A DNA stretch of 64,000 nt. Source: Symbiodinium natans. Taxonomy: Eukaryota; Sar; Dinophyceae; Suessiales; Symbiodiniaceae. The stretch is from positions 1,461,606-1,525,605 of the forward strand of contig CAJNDS010002523.1 of the NCBI GenBank assembly GCA_905221605.1, read 5' to 3'. Shown one piece after another: positions 21,128 to 30,400 of the stretch. Below the pieces are notes generated by a model. It had not been told where the DNA came from. It worked only from the letters and a program-made list of their open reading frames with translations, and made no database searches. Positions within the stretch are counted from its first letter, which is position 1, and the number at the start of each line of letters is the position of its first letter. Made by a program: the position numbers and the translations under genes.

Positions 21128-21446
21128 ACATGTGTACCTATCTATCTCTCTTATATATATATACCTTCAAAGGGGAACCTTGAACCAAACAAAAAAAGGG
21201 AAAAGGGTACCACTGGGCTCAAGGAAGCCTGCTATGAAGGAGGCTGTCCCTGCTTCCGCGCCAGAGAGCTCTGGTCGACGGTGCAGCTCGTGCCGCAGCT
21301 CCACCAGTCTACCCAGGACATCTTGCCTAGGATGGCCCTTCAAACTGAAAAATATTCCTAAATATGGTCCTCTTAAACCCAATAAGGGGAAATATAACAT
21401 ATCCCCAGGGCCTACCTAGTTGCGTGATGGACCCGGCCTGTTGCAT
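18150..21446 (-). CDS. M20-family metallopeptidase / amidohydrolase (hippurate or IAA-amino-acid hydrolase type), eight exons
   Basis: Zinc or manganese amidohydrolase that removes the acyl group from N-acyl amino acids. Minus-strand exons: 21446-21424 (ATG at 21446), 21326-21229, 21040 to about 20898, 20503-20426, 19865-19775, 19232-19174, 18940-18838, 18727-18150 (stop 18152-18150). Joined they give about 385 residues, close to the usual 380-430. Motifs in order: LVELRHELHRRPELSG near the N-terminus; CELDALPIQE; HKCGHDGHMASVAG (metal-binding Cys and His); LVLLFQPAEETGPGEGG (catalytic and metal Glu pair); DHVFAYHNLPALPLGT (metal His); VGKTAHASSPQDGVSPA (dimerisation domain); FSEDFGALTARVPGAMF; QLHNDDYDFPD (last metal His). 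Five of the seven donors are GC or GT as assigned below; the third intron (about 20898-20504) has an ambiguous junction. Start chosen because ATG opens the frame 12 codons before the conserved RHELH. Intracellular enzyme; no signal peptide seen. Confidence 0.9.
18729..18833. mobile_element. Introner-like element, family H, forming the last M20 intron
   Basis: 105 bp from TTAGTTGTCCAGTAACCTGG to CTACTACTAGG, flanked by TTGC(C) on both sides (18724-18728 and 18834-18838). On the gene strand the intron is 18728-18837 with donor GC and acceptor AAG. A second copy with its own CTAG target duplication lies at 38076-38180. Confidence 0.88.
19261..19610. mobile_element. Two TIR elements side by side inside an M20 intron
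   Basis: Family-I ends (CTTCCCTCCTACCCCCC ... GGTGGCAGGGGAACCCATGAC) flank a TTTAGGG array at 19285-19361; then comes a family-B element at about 19512-19607 (CAAATAAGGGCACCC ... GTACCACTGGGCTACC). The whole lies in the 19233-19774 intron. Confidence 0.6.
19866..20421. mobile_element. Introner-like TIR element forming an M20 intron, with telomere array and C-rich core
   Basis: The ends CTTGAGAACCAAATGAACCC and GGGCTCACTTGGTTCCCAAG are inverted repeats (17 of 20). It fills the intron between the CGHDGH exon and the QPAEET exon. On the gene strand the donor is GT (GTAC) and the acceptor CTCAAG. Inside are TTTAGGG units (19921-19952) and C-runs (20160-20310). Confidence 0.85.
20512..20630 (+). 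repeat. Interstitial telomere array in an M20 intron
   Basis: About sixteen TTTAGGG units with three TATAGG variants, immediately upstream (gene sense) of the CGHDGH exon. Confidence 0.95.
20631..20730. mobile_element. TIR element, family F (CTTGGGATGTTCC…ACAGTCCTGA)
   Basis: CCTTATACGAACAGTCCTGAA is mirrored by the later TAAGGATTGCTAGTAGAAGG. Relatives at 34103-34215 and 44262-44345 share CTTGGGAC, ATACTAACAGTCCT and CTACAATCCC. Confidence 0.6.
21041..21222. mobile_element. Intron element between M20 exons 2 and 3 (family-B right end)
   Basis: The right half reads TTGAACCAAACAAAAAAAGG and GGTACCACTGGGCTCAAG, as in family B. The left half is AT microsatellite starting CTTATTCCCC. The flanks GAATC / GAAGC look like a mutated target duplication. 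Gene-strand donor GC, acceptor AAG. Confidence 0.6.
21327..21419. mobile_element. Introner-like element, family D, forming the first M20 intron
   Basis: 93 bp with ends CTAGGATGGCCC and GGGCCTACCTAG (inverted, 10 of 12), flanked by TTGC at 21323-21326 and 21420-21423. On the gene strand this gives donor GC (GCAA) and acceptor CTAG. Complete relative at 40514-40613; decayed relatives at about 26524 and 56399. Confidence 0.88.
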
Positions 21447-22900
21447 TGGCACCCCCACTCGCTGGGAGTCGCAAGGAAGTGTGAGCCAGAGGACGCTTTC
21501 TGCGTATGGCGGGCGGCTGTCTCAGCTTGAAAGTGAGGTGCTGTGCTATTTCCAGAGGATTCAGCGGTATGCACATGACAACACCAAACTAAGAATCCGG
21601 CCGACGTCGGAATTTGCTAGGGTTTAGGTTCGAACCACGAGAAACCTCTTGGGACTGCGGCATCTTGTATCTCGGAAAGAAATGGCAAGTAACATGGCTG
21701 CAGAATACAGCTCAACCTTTTGTCTGCTTACCTTATGAAGCCAAAACCTACTTTGTGTAGCTTTTCTACGAATCCTACAAAGGGAAATTACTATGATGGC
21801 CAGGGTTGTTAGGCATCACTTCAACCAAGAAGCCTCGGAAGGAGGTCGCTAAACCCTCAACCCCCAAAACCTAAACCCAAAAGCCCTAAGCCCTAAACCC
21901 CCCAAACCTACTCTCTGTGCAGGTTACCTAAGCATCCTATAATCAGGGTTTCGGGTTCAGGGTTTAGGAAAATACCTGGGTTTTCGTCATAAGATCCTAA
22001 AAGAAGGAGGTTTGGGTTAGGGTACCTCGTCGACAGAACAGGTCCCTGCCCTGATTCCATCAGCACGGATACCCAAGCTCTGAAGTCTCAGACATCAGGC
22101 TGGTAGCATATGGCACAGTTGCGTCGTGGGTTTGAAATCAGGCAAGCAAGGTTCCCCCCTCAAAATACCAAGACGTTTGCTTTCGACAGTTTCAAACTTG
22201 GCAAGCACATTCTGACACTGGGTTTAGGGTTGAGGGTTTAGGGTTTAGGGTTTAGGGCCGAAACCCCTCGTGCAGGCCCAATCCGGGTCCCAAAGCCTGT
22301 GGGGGTTAGGGGCTTAGGGTTGGTCCTGGGCCATGACCCACCTGCCTCGTTGTCGAACAGGTTTCTTGTGGCCTAGGGCATTGGGAGGTCTAGGGTTTGT
22401 TGGGGGAGGGGGGGTTAGGGGGTCTGGGATTTAGGGCTTCGGGTTTAGGGCTTAGGGCTTAGGGTTTAGGGTCCAGGGGTTTGAGTTGAGCATCAATCCG
22501 GGAATCTTGTCTACTCTTCGATGCTACGTGTGACATCGGGGATGGTGGATCGGGGTCCCCTGGCCCAAGCTAAACCCTAAGCCCAAACCCAAAACCCAAA
22601 ACCCAGAACCCAAAACCCTCAACCCTAAACCCTAAGCCCTGAACCCTCAACCCTCAACTTAACCCTAAACCCTAACCCTAAACCCTAAACCCTACGCCCA
22701 AGGCCCCCCATGGGCTGAGACTGGATCGAATGGACTGGCCCTGGTGGGGTGGATCGACTGCAGTACATTCCGTAGGGTTTAGGGTTTAGGGTTTAGGGTT
22801 TGGGGTTTAGGGTTTAGGGTTTAGGGGTTTAGGGTGTAGGGTTTAGGGTTCAGGGTTTAGGGTTTCGGGCTTCGGGTCTAGTAAGTTTCGGGTTTAGGGT
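21430..22900. other. Region 5' of the M20 start, no gene seen
   Basis: Unique patches (21620-21850, 22000-22200) alternate with degenerate CCCTAAA/TTTAGGG blocks (21850-21900, 22220-22260, 22570-22695, 22775-22920). No promoter motif can be supported; dinoflagellate promoters lack a reliable consensus. Confidence 0.4.
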
Positions 22901-23574
22901 TCAGGGTTTATGTTGGCAGCCTTCAGCCCGCGAGGTACGATGAAAGCACACATCAAACGAGGACCAAGCAGATGCGACCCTAAGAAGAAACAAGCCGACC
23001 CAGGACTCTAGTTGGGCTCCAGCCAACCCGAAAGCCAAGACCCGGATTGAAGGTTCAGGGTTTAGGGTCTAGGGTTTAGGGTTTCAAGCGCCACAAAAGG
23101 GCTATGAAGGGTCAGAAATAGGGTTACCTTACCTTTACGCTAGTAGAAACGCTAGCCACAAACCTCAAGTACTCGCGCTGCCTGCTCCCTCGATCTTAAA
23201 GCCGCAAGCCTGAACCACCATCCAGTGTCCCAACAACATACTCAGCCCAAGCCCAACAGCCCCTGTCGCCCCAAGACCCTATAAAAAAAACCTATAAAAC
23301 TCAGGACAACCCCCATAAGCCTCTAACCCTATAAGCCTAAACCCAAACCCTATCAATGCGGAACTTAAACCCGAAACCTTGAACCCCTGAAACCCTAAAC
23401 CCCACACCCAAAACCAACCCAAAACCCCGAAATAACCCTCAAACCCTAAAACCCAAACCCTAAACCTTAAACCCTGAACCCCAAACCCTAAACCCCAAAC
23501 CCTAAACCCCAAACCCTAAACCCCAAACCCCAAACCCCACACCCCAAACCCTAAACCCCACTTAATGTCCCAGA

Positions 23575-23634
23575 AGCATACTGGAAGAGGTAGACCACCA
23601 AAAGCAGCGGCATCCACGCAGCCATGCCTTACAG
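23575..23634 (-). CDS. Transmembrane exon of an unknown minus-strand gene
   Basis: The minus strand reads GMAAWMPLLLVVYLFQYASG, a hydrophobic stretch resembling the AWWMFAFPLLLLG exon at 25.2 kb. Flanked by long degenerate telomere-like blocks. Assignment to the membrane protein gene is by position and composition only. Confidence 0.33.
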
Positions 23635-24109
23635 GGTTTAGGGTTTAGGGTTTAGGGTTTGGGGTTTGGGGTTTGGGGTTTGGGGTTTAGGGTTTAGAGT
23701 TCAGGGTTCAGGGTGTAGGGTTTAGGGTTAGGGATCAGGATTCAGGGTTCAGGGTTTAGGGTTTAGGGCAAGGGCCTTAAAGCTTTTGCGTGATTCGGAA
23801 ACGGTGCTTTATGAGCTACGTTGGACAGGATTGAACCCTGCCCATGTGACGGCACACAGGGTTTGCGGTCTAGGGTTTAGGGTTCTACACTTACTGGTGT
23901 TTCAAGAGGTGCGGGGAGGTGAACAGGGGGGGCACCCTATGCTCCCCAAACCCTTACACCCCTGAAGATGTTTTCAGGGATTCTTAAGACGATTCACTAG
24001 GTCGTCGTTGTACAAACAGAGGGTTGAGGGCCTAAACCCCAATCCCCAAGATTCCCATACCGCAACTCGCTTAACCCTACAAACCGCCTAGACCCTAAAC
24101 CCTAAAACC

Positions 24110-24311
24110 GCCTTAGCCCTAAACCCCAAACCCTAAACCCTAAACCCTAAGCCCTAAGCCCTAAGCCCTAAGCCCCAAGCCCCAAGCCCCAAGCCCCAAG
24201 CCCCAAGCCCCAAACCCCAAACCCCAAACCCCAAACCCTAAACCCTAAACCCTAAACCCTAAACCCTAAACCCTAAACCCTAAACCCTAAACCCTAAACC
24301 CTAAACCCTAC
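24110..24311 (-). repeat. Graded telomere-like array: CCCTAAG, CCCCAAG, CCCCAAA, then CCCTAAA units
   Basis: Successive runs of one variant each: CCCTAAG (24145-24170), CCCCAAG (24170-24208), CCCCAAA (24208-24238), then about ten perfect CCCTAAA units. Runs of identical variants imply local unit amplification. Confidence 0.9.
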
Positions 24312-24329
24312 CCACCCTCCACAGAAAAA

Positions 24330-24415
24330 CGCCCAAGAAGCCAATCAAGTTCATGAGGATGTTGTATCCGCAGCCCCCAGAGTGGCGCAGTGCATGAGCC
24401 AGCTTCAACCAAACC
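24330..24415 (-). CDS. Transmembrane exon of an unknown minus-strand gene
   Basis: The minus strand reads LAHALRHSGGCGYNILMNLI then GFLGVFL, hydrophobic at its end. It is bordered left by a long CCCTAAA array and right by a GTTTGGGGTTTAGGG block. It probably belongs to the same gene as the 25.2-kb and 23.6-kb exons. Confidence 0.4.
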
Positions 24416-25207
24416 AGAAACCTCACGAGGCCAGGGTTTGGGGTTTAGGGTTTAGGGCTTGGGGTTTAGGGCTAGGGTTTAGGATTCAGGGTTTCTCGGG
24501 CTTCTGGAGGCTTGTCGTCTTGTAGGGTGTCCAGAGTATGAGCTCTAGAGGGTTGCAGAGGATGTACATGGCTTAAAGGGCTTGTAGGGCTTGCAGGGCT
24601 TTTCGCTGAGCTCCTACATACATTCCGGGAACTTTGTGGTGTCTGTTCGATTGAAGTCTACGCCAGCGATAACCCTAGTCTTTTAGGGTTTAGGGTTTAG
24701 GGCTGAGGCTCTCAGTGTTTATGCCCAAGACCCAGAAACACGAACCCTAGTAAGCCATTGGGCCAACATGAACGGGGAATCAGTAGCTGCGCGCCATGAA
24801 ACCCGAAATCCCGGAACCCTATAAGCCCTAAACCCTAAACCCGAAACCCTAAACCCTAAACCCTAAACCCCAAACCCCAAGCCCTAAACCCTAAACCCTA
24901 AGCCCTAAACCCCAAGAGGCCGCCTACCGTAGATGCAACGCCACTCCACATTTCCTCTTGCACTTAAGGACTGTTACAAAGGCCCTTAGTATGGGCCCCT
25001 TTGATTTTGGAAGCCTTCTGCCCCTAATCTACAAGCCCCAAGCCCTTTCAACAAAAAGATCAAGGGACCTTAGTACGGCACTGCATAAACCTACCCTGCT
25101 ATGTTCCACGTCATGGATACGTCAAACCCTAAACCCTAAACCCTAAACCCTAAACCCTAAGCCCTAAACCCCTAGGTTCTGCATTCACTATAGAGTCCCT
25201 GAACCCT

Positions 25208-25283
25208 GAACTTCATACCGGCGTCCAAGGAGCAGCAGTGGAAAGGCAAACATCCACCAGGCCAGGCCAATCTGGGCTGCGTG
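25208..25283 (-). CDS. Transmembrane exon, possibly 3' part of the LWCVFELA membrane protein
   Basis: The minus strand reads HAAQIGLAWWMFAFPLLLLG followed by RRYE, a single membrane-spanning stretch with a charged edge. Same strand as, and downstream of, the 27.5-kb exon. Two similar hydrophobic exons follow at 24.37 and 23.6 kb, as expected for a C-terminal membrane region. Junctions not resolved. Confidence 0.4.
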
Positions 25284-25680
25284 TTTAGGGTTGAGCGTGT
25301 GGGGTTTAAGGTTTGGGGTAGGATTTCCGGAGATTGGGCTTGAGAGGGGGATTCGGATGGAGGGCTTAACTAGGGCTTGTGTCCCTGAACCCCCCTGGCA
25401 ATGATCCTAAACTTTCATGATAAACCAAGCTACTAACCAAATTGGCAGGCAGAATCTGCAACCCGCCGCCCAGCTCCTTGGACCCTAGCCACTATGTCAA
25501 GGAAACATTTAGAGTCTAAGAGAACCCCCACCTCTGAAGACTCTGCTGCCGTTCCCTTTGGGGACTCCGTTCTAGCTCTTCTGATTTGGATGGCTGCGCA
25601 CTAGCCCCAAAAGAAGCCACGAGCACCATAGAGTCTGTAGGTAAACCCCAGTTCCCTGAAGCCGAACTGAACCTTATAAA

Positions 25681-25781
25681 CTAGATCCAAGAGTAACCTA
25701 GGAATAATAAGGGAACGCAGGGGCTTGTAAGGGAACCGACACCCAAAAAAAAAGGGGATAAGGGCCTACTCTGGGTCCTAG
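25681..25781. mobile_element. Family-A TIR element, complete copy without telomere insert
   Basis: The ends CTAGATCCAAGAGTAACCTAGG and CCTACTCTGGGTCCTAG are inverted repeats. 101 bp, non-coding. Other copies: 26063-26151, 30429-30521, 12676-12836, 49357-49536, 56912-57044, and fragments near 8950, 11236, 26896 and 33228. Confidence 0.85.
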
Positions 25782-26062
25782 TTAAGCCTTTGCTGAGCCA
25801 CCGGGGTTGACATCAAGCAAAGATTTGTGTCAATTGTCCGACAAGGATGGCCAACACAAAGCAACGAGGAGCCCCGGCCTATGGTGCATCAAGAGTTTGA
25901 GATTCAAAATTTAGGGTGGGCTAACCCTATTCACCAAATCCCAAACCCCACACCCCCATGCAAGCGGGTCCCTACACCCTAAACCCTAAACCCTAAACCC
26001 CAAACCCTAAACCCTAAACCCTAAACCCTAAACCCTGGTTTATAAGGTTTAGGGATGCTAAA

Positions 26063-26151
26063 CTAGACCCAAGAGTCACCTAGGAAGAAGAAGGATGCCG
26101 AGGGGTACCGAAACCCCCCAAAAAGGAATAAGGGCCTACTCTGGGCCCTGG
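26063..26151. mobile_element. Family-A TIR element
   Basis: Starts CTAGACCCAAGAGTCACCTA and ends GGGCCTACTCTGGGCCCTGG; 89 bp, close to the 25681 copy. Confidence 0.8.
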
Positions 26152-26727
26152 TATTTAAGGAAGATACCTGAGTTTCCCAAAAAGGATCCCAAATATACAT
26201 AATTTAAAGGTGTATTTATTCCCTATCTGAGGGGTTATGGGGCTCCCTGTGCATCTAAATCTCATTTCGTTTCGTGACGGGTAATTGCAAGGCTAGGTGA
26301 GCAGGTTAAGGCTTAGGCTTTAGTGGCTTGTCTATCGGGCACTTCCAAAAAGAGTTGTACCCCTTTTAGAGACAAATAGAATAGGGTCCCCTTAAAGGGA
26401 CCCCCGAAAAAGCCCCCCCCCCCCCCCCCCGTTTTCGGAAACCCCTATTCTCCAGCGTCGGCAAGCCACAATCACCAAACGGGCTGCTACCTGCGCGCTG
26501 GGCTTTTTTAGGACGGCCTTTGGAGCCCACTGAAACAAGATTCCTAAATATAGTCCTCCCAAAACCCCTAAACCCTAAAAACCCTAAATGCCTAAAGCCT
26601 AAAACCCTGAACCCTGAACCCTCAACCCTAAACCCTACGGTCAAGGAAAGTCAGGCTACTGCACAGGACACAACAGTTCAGGCCTGTTAGTATAAGGGGA
26701 AACATCCCCAAGTTCAGGGTTTATAGT

Positions 26728-26850
26728 TCAGGGCTTACTTGGAGGCTCATGGTAGTTCTTAACCAGTCACAACTGTACTTATATCCCACTTCTGATCCCC
26801 TTAGGTGCCCTAATTTCATAAGGTTGTATGAACCTCCAAGTAGGTTCAGG
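26728..26850. mobile_element. TIR element with CTTACTTGGAGG ends
   Basis: CTTACTTGGAGGCTCATGG is answered by ATGAACCTCCAAGTAGG in inverse orientation. The interior is AT-rich unique sequence. Single copy in this window. Confidence 0.6.
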
Positions 26851-27449
26851 GTGCCCCCAAAACAAGCCACAAAGCTGTGACACGTGCATCCAGCGATCTA
26901 AGAGTAACCTAGACATAAGAAAAGGTGCTCTTTTTGGTTTAGGGTTTAGGGTTTAGGGTTTAGGGTTTAGGGTTTAGGGTTTAGGGCTTGGGAACCCCAG
27001 CCCTGAAAAAAAAAAAAAAAACGGGATGCGGGCCTAGGGTTTAGGGCTTAGGGTATAGGGCATTGCCCTTCTAGGGCCCATTGATGCCCATTTTAACCAC
27101 GTGAGAGATGCTTGGACACCGTGCAGCTGCAACTGCAAAAGCGGTCGAAGCCCCTAAACCGAAAGCCCATTAACCCTAAACCCTAAACCCTAAACCCTAA
27201 ACCCTAAACCCTAAACCCTAAACCGCAAGCCCTCGTGCCGAAAGCATGCCCGGCATGTCTACCCACACCCGCAAATCTATCACTTGCACCCCCTTGGCTT
27301 ACCCTAAACCCGAAAACCCTAAACCCTAAACCCTACACCCTAAGACCCTAAATCCTTGAAACCATAACATTTAAACCCTAAACAGACCTTACAACCCAGA
27401 CCCTAAATCCTTGAAACCCTAAAATTTAAACCCTAAACCCTAAATCTCC

Positions 27450-30400
27450 GATCAGGCTTGAACAAAACGCGGCAAGACAAGGGCCTCATGCTTCTCACCG
27501 CGAATGCGCGTGCCGACCTCATCCATCATGCCCCATAGCACCTGGCAGCGGCTACTAACGAAACGTCTGTTTCGGGTTTAGGGTTTAGGGTTTAGGGTTT
27601 AGGGTTTAGGGTTTAGGGTTTAGGGTATCTCGCACCCTAAGCCCTCATCCCTGCTGTAAGGAGTTTACGATCATGGGGCTCCAACCAAGTCAGCACAATA
27701 CAGAGTTAGGCCTTAGGGTGTCGGGCGTAGTGACGCCCAAGAGGCAAGCCCTGAACCCAAGCCCTAAGCCAACCCGTTGTGGGGATGAAGCAAACGATCC
27801 CTCGAAAGAAAGGGCACAAGGGGTAGGTTTGGGGGTCCTACAGCACTAGGATTTCTCCGCCACTGTGTCCAAAAGTCCTCAGCGAGCCTAAGCTAAACTC
27901 TTAACTAACCCTAAACCCTGATCTATACCCCAAAACCCTAAGCCTAAACCTCAAAGTTCACCTGAGGACAAGGAGGTCGAGAACCCTAAACCCTAAACCC
28001 TAAACCCTAAACTCTAAACCCTAAACCCTAAACCCTAAACCTTCAGAAACCAACTCACCGAGCCCAAGCGCGGGCGTGGAGGCGCCGACGAGCCAAGCGT
28101 AGGGGAAAGCGTCCTGCAGAACTTTCTGGGTGTCTTTGGTTTCGTGTAAGGTTAACCCTAAACTCAACCCCAAACCCTCAACCCTAGACCCTAAACCCTA
28201 AACCCTCAACTCTAAACCCTAACCCCTCAACCCGAACCCTAAACCCTAGACCCTTGAGGTTGATGGTTTAGGCTATACTTGGGCCAACGTTCGGGTGTAA
28301 ACATGTTCCCAACCATCCAAAGACCCATGGAGCCCCATGGCCCCCCTTAATTCAACTCTACTGGGACCCTTATATAGAACACTTTTATAATATAGGGTCC
28401 CTTGTAAGCCCAATTAAGGAACATGTATAAAACGTCCCAAAAAGCCAGCCTGGTCTATATTCTTGCGCCTATTGTACTTTGAGGTGTATTCCTTGAATAA
28501 GAGGTCTTGGGCTCTACCTATTCTTATAGGGGGTTTAGGGTTAAGTTTACGGTTTAGGGTTTAGGGTTTAGGGTTTAGGGTTTAGGGTTTAGGGTTCTTG
28601 AGGGAGGGGGGTTCAAGGGGGTATGTAACCCAAGAATCCCTAATACTCCCTGCCACCCGCTAAGGCTCCCTAAGGTTGCCTAGGTACCTACCCCATGAAC
28701 ACCTAATCCCTGTTAAGGGTTTAGGGTTTAGGGTTTAGGGTTCAGGGTTTAGGGTTTAGGGTTTAGGGTTTAGGGTTTACCAGGATTTGCAGGGGTTTGC
28801 AGGGCTGGGTTGAGTGCTGAAGTACGCAGTCGCAAGTGCGTCAGGCATGGTCTTCAAGTAGGTCTGCTGCGCCAGTCGGGTCAGGTGTTCATCGTGCGCA
28901 AGAAAGCCTCGAGTGAGCTCCAGTAGAGAGAGGACCTGAATGTCGCTGGCACCTTCCGGTCTGGGCAGAGGCGTCTGCGCTGTCCCCTGCATGCGGGGTC
29001 GCTTGTTGTCCGCACCATTGCGTCCTGCCACGTCATCTAGACGTGTCTCCATCGTCGTGCTCCGAGACTGCTAGTGCCACGTTCTATGCACAGCTGTCAG
29101 CCAGTATGAGTCGAAAGAGGCTGCGGTCAAGAGCGGTGATTTGGAGAAGCTAGGGATAGAGATGCCAGGGCTCTGCCGGGGGGGGGGGAGGGGGTTGGGT
29201 TTTGGGTTTTGGGTTTTGGGTTTAGGGTTTAGGGTTTAGGGTTTAGGGTTTAGGGTTTAGGGTTTAGGGTTTAGGGTTTAGGGTTTAGGGTTTAGTAATT
29301 TAGGGTTTAGGGTTTGGGGCTTAGGGTGTAGGGTTTAGGGCTTAGGGTTTGGGGTTTAGGGTTTGGAGTTTAGGGTTTAGGGAAAGGGGCACCCTGTGCA
29401 CCCTAAACCCTAGAATCCTCGGAACCAAATACAAAACCTTGAAAGCGCGCATGGCCCTCAGTGCAGATCTTCGACAGCGCCATCGGGTCGAAGACATTCA
29501 CCGTTTAGGGTTTAGGGTTGAGGGTTTAAGGCTTAGGATTTAGGGTGTAACCATGCCGATGTTTCGTTTTAGACAAGTAGCCCCAGCCAAAGAGACCAAT
29601 CCCGCCCACGGTCCCGGAACCCCCTTAACCCTTCAAAGCCCCTAAGCCCTAAACCGTAAAACCCCTAAAACACACTAAACCCTCAACCCTATAAACCCTA
29701 AACCCTATAAACCCTAAACCCTATAAACCCTAAACCCTAAACCCTAAACCCCTAAGATTCTTCGCAGCGCGCGGAGTCCTGGCCCAATTGCCGGGTGAGG
29801 GTGTCCCGCACCACCGACTGCACTGCATCCTCGAAGTGCTCACAGGACCCATACCTGTAGGGTTTAGGGTTTAGGCTTTAGGGTTTAGGGTTTAGGGATA
29901 CCTGTAGGGTTTAGGGTTCAGGGTATCGGGTTTAGGGCCTATAGGGCTTAGGGAACCCCAAGCCCGAAAGCGTCAAGGGTGTTGAGGCTTCGAGGGCTCT
30001 AGGGTTCTTAGGCTGGTTCTTAGTCGGGAATGAGGGGGATCAGGTACCCTGAGAAGCCATTAAAGGGTATATGGCCCCAATTCCCTCATTCTCTACTAAG
30101 AACCAGGGGTCTCACGTCTTTAGAGCTTTGAGCGTTTTGGGAGCTTTCCCCGGGTTCCTGCACCCTAAGCCCGAATTAAACCCTAAACCCAGAGGCCTAA
30201 ACCCTAAGCCCGAAGCCCACAGCTCCTACCAGGATGCCCTAAACCCTACGAAGCTTATCTAGACCCAGGAGTAGCCTAAACCCCAAACCCCAAGCCCCAA
30301 ACCCCAAACTCTAAGCCCTACCTATGAATTCAGGTAACCGACAAAAAGAGTAGGTTTTGGGTTCTGAAGGTATACCTGAGTTAACAAAATACCTGAGTTA

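Noticed and set aside
20862-21419. 185-codon plus-strand frame
   Set aside because: Antisense shadow of M20 exons 2 and 3 plus an AT microsatellite.
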